Of a stretch of 64,000 bases of DNA, positions 11,409 to 22,876 are shown in pieces. Below the pieces are notes generated by a model that was not told where the DNA came from, searched no databases, and was given only the letters and a program-made list of their open reading frames with translations. Position 1 is the first letter of the stretch; the number at the start of each line of letters is the position of its first letter. The stretch covers positions 217,476,151 to 217,540,150 of the forward strand of contig CP136065.1 in the NCBI GenBank assembly GCA_032622095.1, given 5' to 3'. This stretch comes from Siphonodentalium dalli. Lineage: Eukaryota; Mollusca; Scaphopoda; Gadilida; Siphonodentaliidae. The position numbers and the translations under genes were made by a program.

Positions 11409-11801
11409 TTAACCCTTTACCCAACAAACCGGCCAAAACCGGCCAAATAAAGCTTCAACAGCCTAAAATATCTTCGGTTTGTCTCAATAGAACCATACAA
11501 ATATGGGTATCATTGGAACCGGCTCCTTGACCACATTGTGATAGTTACAGTTATGCCCTGTGCCAATGCATTCTCTTATATATGCGAGTCGACCATAGGT
11601 CGCCTCGCATATATAAGAGAATGCATTGGCCTAAATAAAAATCTTTTTTTAACACTTTTTACCATTTTTTCTTACATTCTTTAACAATTTTTAATGTGTT
11701 AAGCCAATGCATTCTCTTATATATGCGAGGCGACCTATGGTCGACTCGCATATATAAGAGAATGCATTGGCACAGGGCCCTTCTGTTGGGTAAAGGGTTA
11801 A
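11409..11801. mobile_element. piggyBac-type MITE, copy 1
   Basis: A 385-bp element (11413-11797) is bounded by TTAA on both sides and has inverted ends CCCTTTACCCAACA / TGTTGGGTAAAGGG. A TTAA target and CCC ends are the hallmark of piggyBac transposons; there is no transposase, so it is non-autonomous. Inside are two 69-bp near-perfect palindromes (11562-11630 and 11703-11771), each the reverse complement of the other, separated by an AT-rich spacer. Other copies are at 49225-49407 (same orientation, truncated) and 59393-59792 (inverted). Confidence 0.9.
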
Positions 11802-12267
11802 TCAACTGAAGTAACAGGGCCTCGTGGCGTGAGTGACTATTCTCATGCGAGTCTAGAAATACTGTAATGTTGTCATCTTATAATAATTACACACCCTCTA
11901 CATTCACACAATTAGCTCAGTACATTTCACCATACGGTCAACATGAACGTTTTCGATGTTCATAAACCAATACGTGAAGTAGAAACTTCAGTTATTGGCT
12001 GATGAACGAAAATCAAACGTCACTCCGAGCCGATCGTGTGCACACGTTCGCTGCGTGTTGTTATTAGGAGAGTGTTTGTTGGAATTTGAACAATATATTA
12101 CTTACAATTGTTTTTAGTAGTTTTGAAAAGTTATTCAAATGATTAATGTTCTATTAAAATGCACTGGTATATTATTATAAGGAATGACATGCAGATCGAT
12201 TGGGGTTATTGGTTTTGATAGCAGAGTAATTCTGGATTCACACACTTTAAGTACTCTGTCGGTCTAA
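11802..12267. other. No gene seen
   Basis: AT-rich sequence between two transposons. I see no frame, repeat or RNA that I can support. Confidence 0.4.
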
Positions 12268-13068
12268 GGGTCAATCCACACCGGGCGCGAGCGCGCGATT
12301 TTTACGGCCGTTTTCTGTGGTCCGTATAGCGGATCTAAGCGCGCGATTTTTATATTCACATCGAATGCGACTGGGTCGCTTTGTCGCCCGCGATGGTTAG
12401 GGTAGATAATCGTTTGAATGCATCATTTACAGGCGGGTCACAAATACAATGTATATGGACATTTTAATAAGAATTTGCTAAACATGTACATGTAAGAGTT
12501 TTTCAAACTCATTTAATTGTCAAATATATTATATCAAGTGGAATGGTGCACGGGCTTCCTAAATTCTCATAGCAATTGCGTTTAATTGAATTTCATTCTA
12601 TAATTCCAGTTTGTGAGTTTGTTTATCGGGGGGGGGGGAGGGGATTGTGGACAAAGTGACCTCACAAGCTTGGAATGGATTGGGACCAAAAATTAACCAG
12701 ACGATCCTGTTGTTACGTCGAGCTCTTGCCAGGCATTTCTCTCTTCTCATTTGTCCTTGCACTTCAGTTATCAGCATGTCGCTAAAGTCCTCCACCAGCT
12801 TTGTTATCCCGACGACGAATGAATGTGTCGCCTTCAAATATACGAGGAATACGCGAGTATAAATATCCTAATTGACAGGCACCCAATTATCCCGCTGATT
12901 TTCCACAAAGCGAGAAATCGACGAAGCATAAAATCACTGCTGTGATCGCCTCGTGGTCAACGATTCAGTCGCTTGCGGTGTGAATATAAAAATCGCGCGC
13001 TTTGAACTGCTACGGACGACAGAAAACGACCGTTATAACCGCGCGCTCGCGTCCGGTGTGGATTTACA
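12268..13068. mobile_element. TIR DNA transposon, about 800 bp, non-autonomous
   Basis: Long imperfect terminal inverted repeats of about 110 bp. The left begins GGGTCAATCCACACCGGGCG and includes GCGCGCGATTTTTATATTCA; the right end mirrors it (TGAATATAAAAATCGCGCGC to CCGGTGTGGATTTAC). The termini are unusually GC-rich (GCGCGAGCGCGCG) in an AT-rich region. No transposase is recognisable inside, and short frames at 12598-12862 are not convincing. The flanks do not show a clean target duplication, so I leave the superfamily open (PIF/Harbinger is one possibility). Confidence 0.75.
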
Positions 13069-13089
13069 TTAAATCCAACGACTCCAATC

Positions 13090-13200
13090 ATTAGTGTGAG
13101 GATATGGGGGCCCCTATAGTTACCATGAAATTGGGTAACTTGTTTAGACCCTGTACCCCAATAGTTACCATGGGATTTGGGTAACTTGTTTAGACCATAC
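13090..13200 (+). repeat. Short tandem duplication
   Basis: Two diverged copies of a segment containing ATAGTTACCATG and GGGTAACTTGTTTAGACC lie side by side. Confidence 0.75.
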
Positions 13201-13409
13201 ACATGGCGATTGCTTTTCAGAATTTTGTGGTTGCTTAGTGTTGAGATGATTTATTTGAGCCACATATCTCCATTCAACAATGCATAGCTGCAACATATGA
13301 TACATATTGCATGGGTGAATTCCTGGCATCAAAATGGGGTCACCTGGTCCGGAACAAGATATAATAACTGTTTTCAAAATGGCCTTCACCAGGTGTGATC
13401 TCACTCAAT

Positions 13410-14015
13410 CACTATAGTGGAGAATATATTCCAGAAGAGCTGTAATATCCGGTGTGCTGTCGTGTGATCTGTTACACCAAACTACCAGTATGACAAGAAA
13501 TAAACAACATATCCAGATCTAGCATCTTCCTTACTGAAGCACCACACAATCTTGACGTCCCAGGTAACATAGTGGCCAAAGTTCTACAACATTATATTGG
13601 AGCTGATAGAGATAATGTGTTCTTGTTAGTTTTGGATGTCGATATAGAAGAAAGTGGATTATCCTAAAGTGGATAATTCCTATCAATACAATGTGGTCCC
13701 CTGCTCCTTCTTAAGGTGGGATCACAGTTTCCAATAATTTACAGTGGGCCTTCACCTGATATCACTGTAGTGCAAAATATCACAGAAGCACCATGATATA
13801 CGGCGTGCTGTCATGTGATATGTTGCAACACACTACCAAATTGAGAAGAACTAAACAACGAATCCAGATCCAGCATCTTCCTTACTGAAGCACCACACAC
13901 TCTTGACATCCCGGGTAACACACTGGCCAAAGTTCTACAACATTATATTGGAGCTGATAGAGATAATGTGGTCTTTTTAGTTTTGGATGTCGATAGAAGA
14001 AAGTGGATTATCCGT
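13410..14015. repeat. Duplicated 3' flank of the ninjurin gene
   Basis: 13410-13660 and 13750-14010 are two diverged direct copies. Shared blocks include CATCTTCCTTACTGAAGCAC, GGCCAAAGTTCTACAACATT and the segment covering the last codons of the ninjurin exon. The right copy overlaps the stop codon at 13977-13979; the left copy repeats those last codons with an indel and is therefore not coding. A TTTATT at 13249-13254 could be a minus-strand polyadenylation signal for the resulting 3'UTR, but this is weak. Confidence 0.75.
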
Positions 14016-14354
14016 GCTCTTCACCCCAAACGCTATGATAAACACATTGGCAAACGTGATTAACATCGCTAGGGCCACTGATATGTTGTTGAGGAAATGC
14101 AACTTGCCTTTGTTTTTGTCCTTTTCCACATCCAAGCTACCAATAATTAATAGAATGATACCGACTGCTACCTGCATCACTAGCGACAAGAGGATGAAGA
14201 TCAGCTCTTGGTAGTAATAATCGTGGGCATCTCCGAAACTTATAACAGATCTGAGCTGGTACGCGTTGGCCATCAGAAGTGACATATCCAGTAGTCCCTT
14301 AGCCATTGTCTTCTTCGTTGCGAATGAGTTGTAATTGAAGTTCTTCGGTAATTG
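13977..14354 (-). CDS. Ninjurin family protein, C-terminal coding exon
   Basis: 125 residues encoding most of a ninjurin: the amphipathic helix region (SFATKKTMAKGLLDMSLLMAN), two long hydrophobic segments (about residues 50-70 and 92-112) separated by a charged turn (DVEKDKNKGK), and the family block LLNN-like LHFLNNISVALAM...VFIIAFGV. Ninjurins are small plasma-membrane proteins; vertebrate NINJ1 oligomerises to rupture the membrane in lytic cell death, and insect members act in stress and adhesion. The Lys-Lys pair and the Asp eight residues after the second Lys, which in human NINJ1 I recall as K45 and D53 needed for filaments, are both present. The exon start is set by a minus-strand acceptor (polypyrimidine then TTTCCAG). 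The stop is at 13979-13977. The short N-terminal exon must lie to the right and was not found. Which paralogue is unknown. Confidence 0.88.
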   Translation of the reverse strand, partial: QLPKNFNYNSFATKKTMAKGLLDMSLLMANAYQLRSVISFGDAHDYYYQELIFILLSLVMQVAVGIILLIIGSLDVEKDKNKGKLHFLNNISVALAMLITFANVFIIAFGVKSTDNPLSSIDIQN

Positions 14355-14532
14355 CTGGAAATATACACAATATATTAACAACATTTACCGTATGGAGCTA
14401 AAATATACACGTCTCCAGTAACAAAAAGGAGAAACATGATAATAGAAACAAGAAAACCATAGTCAGAAATGTAACGCCACCAAGATCATATTATTAGCCA
14501 TAAATATAAATTATAATATAATTCTAATATAA

Positions 14533-14584
14533 AATATTATTCATTAGTTAGCGCTAATATAGGCGCTAACTAATGAATAATATT
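14533..14584. repeat. Perfect hairpin, 22-bp arms
   Basis: AATATTATTCATTAGTTAGC plus GC pairs perfectly with its inverse across an 8-base loop. It sits upstream of the ninjurin exon, in its presumed intron. Confidence 0.9.
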
Positions 14585-15790
14585 ATTTGATTGACTTGTT
14601 AAATAACATCTAATAAATATTCATCTTATTCACAACTTTAAGGAGTCCTTCTGGCACACGAGAATATTTATCGCCGTTTGATTTGCACCAAGTGAACTCG
14701 GCGCATATATAATTGATAGAACAGACCTCTATTGTGATGATCGTGTCGTTATTTGTTTAAAATACGTATCAATTGACATATACGCACCCGTTCCCTCATT
14801 AATATCTACATATATCGCCCATTTTAGGGGACCTCCGCGAATTCGGGGACTTCCGCAGAGTGACCTCCGCAAATAGGGACCTACTGCAAATCGTCGCACC
14901 CAATGCAATTTGTAAACAAATACGATTAACATGCGTTTTAACGAGGTGAGCTTTAATTAAATGAAAGAAGCAATGCTACATAAAACTATTTGTCATGGAC
15001 TCAGCCAGTGTGCCATATATATGTGTCAACTAAGGTCGCTTTGCGTGGTAAAAGTGAAAAGTGAAAGTGGAAATTCGGAAAATCCTATTGAAAATGAAAG
15101 TACAATTTTGGGAATTTCGCGGCAGATTGAGAGAATATATACTATTGAAAGTGAATGTACGATTCCTGGAATTCTATCAGATATCGCGACTCGGCTCGTT
15201 TTCGTGACCATAGGTTATATAGGGCCTATATGACCACGAAAACGAGTCGAGTCACGATACATCCATCGGTACAAACACATTGTGTATACGATACAATTTT
15301 GACTTGATGAACAGAAAATAAAAGATCGCGGTTACTACAACAGAACAGACATGCGCACTCCAATTAAAATTACCCATAATTCACTTCACTACACCAGGGG
15401 CTCCCAATGGGTCATACATTATTTTCAGTCTATCAGATTATTTATATTTTCAACAACATATTATTACACCGGCGACTTTAAGTTTACAATTTCAGCCTGT
15501 CATGACTCTATCGATACGATTGAGTGATATTTTCAAAAACATATTATACACCGGTGGCGTTAACTTTACAATTTCAGCATCTACGTGATTCTATCGGTAC
15601 GATTGTGTAAGGTACAAACAAAAAATCTCCCACAATGCATTCGCCCAGTCGACCACAGAAAATCAAAATCTCCAAAACAACTTACACCACCTTGTGGCGT
15701 AATGAGAATTTGTTCATGCGCAAACACATAAAGTTGCAAAGTAGTATTTATTTATCCCCCATTTTGACGGGAACTCATCCCCTTCACTGT
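14585..15790. other. Intergenic/intronic; small repeats only
   Basis: No gene seen. 14820-14890 has loosely repeated ACCTCCGC motifs. 15182-15258 is a palindrome with arms containing ACTCGACTCGTTTTCGTG-type sequence around a TATATAGGG centre. 15460-15610 contains two tandem diverged copies of about 95 bp with TACACCGG and TTTACAATTTCAGC, motifs also seen at the tips of the next element. Confidence 0.5.
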
Positions 15791-15796
15791 TAAATA

Positions 15797-17355
15797 ATTA
15801 CACCGGTGTAATTTTTCTCAGTCAATGTTGATGCCCGCAAATCAACTGAGCACGTTGCCGAAAATTTTTTGTGACAGCCGTCGGTAACTGAAGTTATGGC
15901 GAATCATGCGATTGAATATCACATTATGGAGTATGCAGTCTGAATCGTTAATCTTCTTTCATGTGACGTCACAATGAGGACTACTAGCGACACACAGTGT
16001 CAAATCTGAACGGCTGTCGCAATTGGCTTTTATCTGCTGATTGCTTATATAGAAACGGCTGGACCATCGAAGCTGAAAATTGCACATATGAGAAATTTGA
16101 CACGGGGAATCTTATTAGATGGTCCCATTGACATCAGATGTCTTAAAGGGGCACTAATAATTCATTTAATTAAATAATTATATACACAGAATTGTTGCCA
16201 TATTGAAAATTGAAACACGTGGATATATTGACCCGTAGAGTATAATGCGATAGATACCGTTGACATAATATGACTTAAAGGGGCAATTATGAACAACAAA
16301 GAGCGTTCCCTGTGTTGAACAATTAAAACAATATCAGATGGTCACCTTACCAGGGAATGTCATGGAATAGGCGCACATTTGCTAAGAATAAAGCACTACT
16401 TACTTACCTTTGACTTCCGATGACGTGAACCGGGATAATATATTATATTATCACTAAAGGGCGTTTATTATCAGTCTAGAAGATATGTGGGAAATTTGTG
16501 GTAAAACCATTGTATGATAGGAAGAGTATTAGTCAGAGATTACATGTCGCGTCGTGTTTATACAGGTCGTAAATGGAATCAGGATAGAGGTGTTAGACTG
16601 TTGTTTAAAAATCAGACACCAATTTCCCCAGATATCTTCTGGAATGATAATAAAGGCTTTTTATATTATCATATAATCTATTAGCCCCACTTTCAGTCAT
16701 CTGAGGTCAAAGGTAAGTAAGTAATGTTTTATTCTCAGTTCAGCCATTATTCATGGATGGAACACGAGAAGATGCGCCTATCCCATGCCATTCCCCTGGT
16801 CAGTAGACCATCTGCACCAATGTTCCTACAATGTTCCTCTTTATTGTTCATATATGCCCGTTTAAGTCGTCTGACGTCAACAGCATCTACCTCAGACACT
16901 ATAAGGGTCATTTTATCCACGTGTTTCAATTTCCACCGACCAGATTGCAACAATTTTGAGTACAAAATTAATTATTTTATTTAATTAATTATTAGTGCCC
17001 TTTTGAGATATCTAATATCAACGGGACCTATCTAATAAGATTCATCGGGTCAAATTACTCATATGGACAAATCTACAGCGCCGATGGTCCAGCCGTTTCT
17101 GTATTAATAATCAGTAGATAAACGCCAATTGAGACAGCCTTTCAGGTTTGACACTGTATGTCGCTAGTAGTCCCTCATTTGACGTCACAGGAAGGAAGAT
17201 TAACGACTCAGACTGCATAATCCATAATATAATATTCAATCGCATGAATCGCCATAACTTCAGTTACGGGCGGCCTATCGAAAACACTTTTCGGCAACGT
17301 GCTCATTGGATTAGCGGGCATCGATAATGACTGAAAAAAATTACACCGGTGTAAT
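15797..17355. mobile_element. Foldback element with about 640-bp arms
   Basis: Arms at about 15797-16428 and 16695-17355 are inverted, diverged copies, separated by 266 bp. Each tip is itself a perfect palindrome, ATTACACCGGTGTAAT. Shared blocks include TTTGACACTG-type sequence, GTCGCTAGTAGTCC and CTTACTTACCTTTGAC. No ORF with a recognisable transposase is present, so this is a non-autonomous element. No convincing target-site duplication is seen. Its class is unknown. Confidence 0.85.
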
Positions 17356-18250
17356 CCATTAACATATAGCATATTCCTATGGCACAATATGTTATCATAT
17401 TTGTGAAGGACGCTACGTAATATATCTGTACATCAAATTGTCATAATTTTACATCGCCGTGCCATCAAATCAGCTAGATATTCCCGCTTGGGGAAACGTT
17501 GACCAATCAAATCCAGCCATGTAGCGAGTGTTCCTGTGTATATGATCTCTTAAGTGAAACAATTGATATAACTGATAATAATATACTCCGCGGATATGTA
17601 CCTATTTTAATACTTATGACAAGTTAAGCTTGTATTCATGCAGCGCACAATGCATTCCGGTTGGTTATTTCTTCCGGCTTAAAATTTCCTGTCATTCAGT
17701 ATCCAGTAATTTGCTGTTCTTCCTCCATCTGACTTTTAGTACCTACCGATTGGCAAATCTCACATTCATTTTCTTTTATTTCGAAAAAGGTTTTAGGTAA
17801 TTTAAGCTACTTCTATGGTGCCGGAATGTGTCCAGGTTGTCTAACTTCGATTTCTATGTGAAGCGGACACAATGCATTCACCGTCCGAGGGCTATGATAG
17901 TATATTTACATACTAAGTGTGATTATCACTAAATCCAGCATTCTGATTGGTCGGCGCCCACGTGGCTAATTGCAATTATTTCTCGATGAACGCGCAACAG
18001 CTCATAAATGCATCCTCATAATTACATCGACGCGTCATAGGTTTGGGAAAGACGAACGCGTAATGTTTTGGGCGCATTTGGACTCGCGCAGGATTGACTT
18101 AATAAATCATCGGGTTTCAATATAAAGAGAAATTGTTCCTGTTAACTTTTGCCAAGGGTGCTATGGGTTATTTTGGGCTGGTTTTGTCACGATACACTTT
18201 TCGATTTACATACATTTACAAAAGTGGCTTTTTCGCTAAATGTATATAAA
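17356..18250. other. No gene seen
   Basis: AT-rich sequence without supported features. Confidence 0.4.
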
Positions 18251-18363
18251 TATAAGGATTAACTGTCATGTGGACTGTGTTATGGAGATGTAACCGCGAG
18301 GTGACCACTCACCTCGCGGTTACATCTCCATAAAAAACAGTCCACATGACAGTTAATCCTTAT
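18251..18363. repeat. Near-perfect long hairpin, about 53-bp arms
   Basis: Left arm from TATAAGGATTAACTGTCATG to TAACCGCGAGGTGA and the inverse right arm, with a loop of 3-4 bases and one small bulge (GTG versus AAAAA) in the middle. Either a tiny MITE or a recent inverted duplication; a transcript would form a strong hairpin. Confidence 0.9.
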
Positions 18364-19980
18364 ATAATCGTCGATGTGTTCACTGAAACGTGGTTTTATG
18401 GCTATATTCGCACACACAGCGCCGTGATATACACATAATCACCCATCACTTTTGGACGCCGTTGGACAATATCGGGACTTTCTTAATGATATGTCTGCAT
18501 CTTTCTTATTTGTAATGTGTTCCCTAATTAGGGCAAACTAATTGTTCTCAGATTAATTCGGAAAATTACAGCCCACACGCATGTGACGTAGCTTAACTGC
18601 AGAAGAGAGAAAAAACTAAATATTCGTTGATGACCAATGTATGCATTATATATGAGATAACGACCGGGGCAGTGTAGATATGTTGTACTATTTGTCTGTA
18701 TGGGCGCAACCATTCGGATGCGCATTTTTTTTAAAGTGGCACATACCATCATTTTCTGGGTTTTTTTCTTACTTTACTTTTATTGCTGTCCCGTAGATAA
18801 GATGCAACTCATCCGTATCAAAGTGAGCCTGATAAGACGCATGCACGTTTTATGTAATTACTATATTAATTATGCTCACACTTCACTGTTGTATTTTTAT
18901 CTACATGTATGTATATAATTGTACAACTATCTCTCCTTCAAGGAGGCAATACAGAATCTCTACTCACCGACAAGTAACAACAACAACAACAATTCAAGCA
19001 ACGGAATAATTCACAAGCTTTGAGTCAGTCACGATTGATTGACTGGAACTGTCTGCGACGCCTGATAATGATAATGATAATGCAGTGATATATACACATG
19101 GACTACTCACCGACCAGTAACAGCACCAACAATTCACGAAAACTTGTGTGTCAACCACTACGGAGTACGCGGGACAACATTAAACAACAACAGTCACTCA
19201 TGATGTCAACCACTAGTGATTACATGAGTAACAGGACAATATCAACAACAACAGTCACTCACGATGAATCAGTTACAGATTAATGAATCAACAATCTCTA
19301 CGAATGTGCGACACACTGATGATGCCGTGACATACACATGGACTTTTCACCGACAAGTAGTCTGATCTGCGATGTTTCACAATTTCACTCGGAATGCACA
19401 CTTTTGTGAATATCGGAATGGGAGGTGTTTTCATATCGAAATTTCTACAGTACCATTTACAATCGTGACATTGCTGTCCAATTACTGTAAAATCCTTTTA
19501 ATGCGTGGTGGTCTGTTATTCGTTGATTTCGTGGTTTTGCTCAACCACGAAATCAACAACCAACGAAATAATTCTGCATTGAGCAAAAAAACCCATATAA
19601 TATACGAGATGGATATGAAGATCGGGCATTACGTCTGTTTTTGACATGTCGTAAGATGTATGCAGAAAAAAACAGAAGATGAGATGTAACGTAATCTTTT
19701 TTCAATACAATATAATTCACTCACCGAATTCAAAATAGATATGCCACATCATTCATCTGCTCTCGGCTATGATATTTTGTATAATAATGCTCAATGCATT
19801 GGTTTCTTTAAAAGTCTATTGGTTTAGGAGTAACCACGTGCAGACTATCGGTATAAGACAATATATACCTACTTGGCCAAAGTTTGAAATGAAGCTGGTA
19901 GCTTTTATGGTATTGATTGTGTGATATGATTTCAGTGCAGGAATACCATGGGGTCTGATTTCTCAATAGTACACAGATAT
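18364..19980. repeat. Low-complexity region with CAA/ACA-rich repeats
   Basis: 18960-19360 has three spaced copies of CTCACCGACAAGTA-like sequence with CAACAACAA tracts and CACTCA motifs, i.e. a degenerate repeat. The frame 19098-19283 (Ser/Thr/Asn-rich) lies wholly in it and is not credible as a gene. 19515-19560 is a small hairpin (GTTGATTTCGTGGTT and its inverse). The remainder shows nothing. Confidence 0.5.
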
Positions 19981-20084
19981 GTCATGCAGCTGCTATTTTG
20001 TCCATAACAACGATATCTGATCAACGAAGTCATGTACTGACGAAAACGCCTTTTGATGACAAACCACGAAACTGGATGCCAACG

Positions 20085-20785
20085 AAATCAAAGCCGCGGA
20101 CACACGTACCACAGTAGCGATGGCATAGTAGGTGTGACAATTTATTATGGTGGAGTTTGGTGACAATTGGTCGTCATAATTGTGTGCCATAGCTAGCCAT
20201 GTTGCCCACTGAGTTTCCGCACAATGAGTCGACTGGACCAATTAACCCATTGCGTTTCACCAAGGTTGATCTCTACTCATTACGTTTTGCTACATTTTAT
20301 TCTCTACGATATATATAATTGCACGCGGATCGATCGTCCAGAATTGTGTTTGACCGTGGCAATCCCTCATTCACTCACACATCATGCACGTAGTACGTTT
20401 ATTGATATGATCTCAATGCATGTTTATCTTCTTATAGTAGTTTCATGTGTATTAAGACAGTTCCCCAATTGTGTTTTGTTTATTTTGCGACGTTTAGTTC
20501 TACGCATAATTCATCTAACATTACCATGTGGGCCTATGAAGATGTGTCGGAACTGTTGGAGGAAATGCAGCTGCGAGAAAGTATATGGAATAAACAAAGC
20601 GAACTATACAAGGACCAAAACCACAAAAAGGCTGATCAGAACGAACGTTGGAAGACTCATTGTGCGAATATGCAGCGGGCGACATGGTTGGTTATGGCAA
20701 TTAATTATGACGACCAATTATCGCCAAACTCCACCTTCATAAATTGTCACACCTATACTGAGCCATCGCTATTGTGGTACATGTG
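20085..20785. repeat. Inverted pair of about 140-bp arms
   Basis: 20085-20225 (read on minus) and 20645-20785 (read on plus) are about 85 percent alike and keep the same translation pattern: ATWL.MA.NYDDQLSPNST.INCHTY. Shared blocks include TATGACGACCAATT and CCAAACTCCACC. The arms face away from a 420-bp middle that holds the MADF-like segment. The protein-like similarity suggests two copies of the same coding or formerly coding segment placed head to head. Confidence 0.75.
20525..20665 (+). pseudogene. MADF-like domain fragment
   Basis: The frame from the ATG at 20526 reads MWAYEDVSELLEEMQLRE, then IWNKQSELYKDQNHKKADQNERW. The pattern Leu-(Trp/Ile-Trp)-(Asn/Asp)-Lys-x-Ser-x-x-Tyr-Lys-Asp followed by a charged Lys segment and Trp is typical of the first two helices of the MADF (Myb/SANT-like) DNA-binding domain found in insect Adf-1 and in Harbinger-associated proteins. 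The rest of the domain is absent: the frame runs into the inverted-repeat arm. Probably a truncated transposon-associated or host gene fragment. Confidence 0.4.
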
Positions 20786-21269
20786 TCCGCAGCCAATCGT
20801 AGTAATAAGACCACCGTTAAACACAGGGGAATGTTATGTGTATAATTTATATTATATACCTTTATTTCCTCCGCAAACGGAGAGTTTAAACAGTATACAT
20901 CATACACAAGATGAGTGTTTCAACATATAGGTGACAAAAATAAACATCAATATATCACATGGTATAAACACAATATGCGCAATACAAATTCAATGAGGTA
21001 TATGCATTACACATGTATGCCTCGCGTATTTATGATTTCACTTCAACTGGATAACTATACGAGTATCTGTCGAATGGAACAAGACGGAGTTGTCTGCGAT
21101 ATAGCTTTATTTGTGTTATAGAGTATATCATGTTTAGCTAGATGCCACTCCGACTAAATGCAAATTATTTATGTATATCTTGTTTTCTGTCTTCGAGCAG
21201 AGCGGTTCGTGAGCTGTTTTCAGGTGATCAATTTAGTCGATAGATTCTAGCCGGATCAGATGCGTATAC
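20786..21269. other. No gene seen
   Basis: AT-rich sequence between repeats; the short frames are not supported. Confidence 0.4.
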
Positions 21270-22200
21270 ATGTTCCACAGATTGAATGAATTGCGAACAA
21301 GAAACAAGGTGAATTGCTTAATATCATTTACTAGGTCCCGAATGGGTGGCGGGATGCATGCAAGAAATATCATCAACTGATCTATTGGGTTCAATTGTCA
21401 ATATATAAGAAACATGGTATACCGAAATGCTCTATGACGTTGAACCATATTTCGATTCTTGTTTCGGCTAAGGAGGAACATAAGAGGATTGCATGTTCGA
21501 TTTCGTTTTCAAAACGTTTATGACATATCTGACACTTCCCGTGTACTGGGGACAAGGCGCCGGGCCAGGATTTTGGCTATTTCTAGAAATTCAAGCTTAT
21601 GTTGAGGATAGCTTCTACATGCTAGCCAAAGAGGTGAAATTGACAGTGAACTATGATTATTTGCGAATGGGACTAGGGAATGTTCATTGCGTAATCTTAT
21701 CTGCCATGACTGCTCGTTTGCTTGTTTGATTTATGTTACTATGAGGGATTTCCATGCCTTCTTGGATGGGAAGTGTCCTTCTTCTAGAAACGATGTTAGA
21801 TAGGGTGTGAGGCTATAGTTGTCAAGAATTCTAATGATTTCTGAAATAAACGATGCATTACAATTAGATTGTTGAATGTGACTCTTAAGACGGAACATGA
21901 AAATCGTTTTCGATGTCTTTTCATGTGCCGTCCTGCAAAGACACCCAAGCACATTAATTTTTCTCTTGTCAATAACTGCTGATATAGGGCATAGTCCTAG
22001 CAAGCCTTGTACCACATCTGTGCGCGCCCTATAAGGGAGTACTTGAATTTGTTTTAAGCAAAATCTGTGAACTTTTTCCAACGAGTTTTCATTTGTCAAA
22101 GATATGTCGCGAAGGAATTCAGACCCGTATAGGCCTTTGGGTAAAACTACAGTGTTGTACAAAGTGTTGAACTGTCTGGCTGTGCTGTATGTCTGTTTAA
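21270..22200 (-). pseudogene. Non-LTR retrotransposon, 3' fragment of RT ORF
   Basis: The frame 22162-21731 reads VLPKGLYGSEF, then HRFCLKQIQVLPYRARTD, then FPSKKAWKSLI, the well-known C-terminal part downstream of the RT catalytic core in CR1-like ORF2 proteins. Beyond the stop the similarity continues in other frames to a CQICHKRFENEIEHAILLC zinc-binding motif near 21535-21480. The element is 5'-truncated near 22200 and carries stops and frameshifts, so it is a dead fragment. Confidence 0.8.
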
Positions 22201-22324
22201 ATTGTTGGACTTAACTGGCAATCAGTTGAAAACTTCCCATCAATATAGCTATTATATCGGATCTATATATATTTGATTCTGCTTTATGTGGATATGTTGT
22301 TGGAAAGTTGAATTGGGATCCCAA

Positions 22325-22345
22325 GGGGGGGGGGGGGGGGGGGGG
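22325..22345. repeat. Homopolymer G21
   Basis: 21 consecutive G. Length in an assembly may be inaccurate. Confidence 0.9.
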
Positions 22346-22876
22346 TCATATAGCCATATCCCTGGTGAAAGGTCAAACTTAAATATACAAACTGATCTAA
22401 ATTGTTTCCAGAGAATCACAGCTGCATGATCGTAAAAGACAATTTAAAGTTGTTTGTTATTTTTCTGCTGACCATGCATGGGCCAAGTTTTTTTTATAGT
22501 TCGTTAATTGGAAATTGATAGTAGTAAATTCCAAATTTCCACACAATCTTTCGATATTGGATACTATAGTGGCATGTTTTTTTTAAGTTCCTGTCTTTGA
22601 ATTATTATGGAATGAAACTTCTCAACTATATTGCCAATTAACACATCCATTCTTCCAATTCAGAGTGACACAATGACCGATATTGGTGTCACTCTATTAT
22701 CCGAATCGGGAATTTCTCTACAAAGTCTCAATGGCGGGAAAGTTCAATCCAAAAGAAACATCAACATCCAGGATACAAATGGATACGACGCCAAATGGTT
22801 TAAATGTTCTGTCTTTTTTTTCTTCTCGGCACGCTGTTCCACTGGCAGGTGTAGAACCATTTATTTTCTCTGGTTC

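Noticed and set aside
12598-12862. Overlapping frames inside the TIR element as a transposase
   Set aside because: No recognisable catalytic or DNA-binding pattern in either frame.
19098-19283. Ser/Thr/Asn-rich frame as a gene
   Set aside because: It coincides with degenerate CAA-type repeats.
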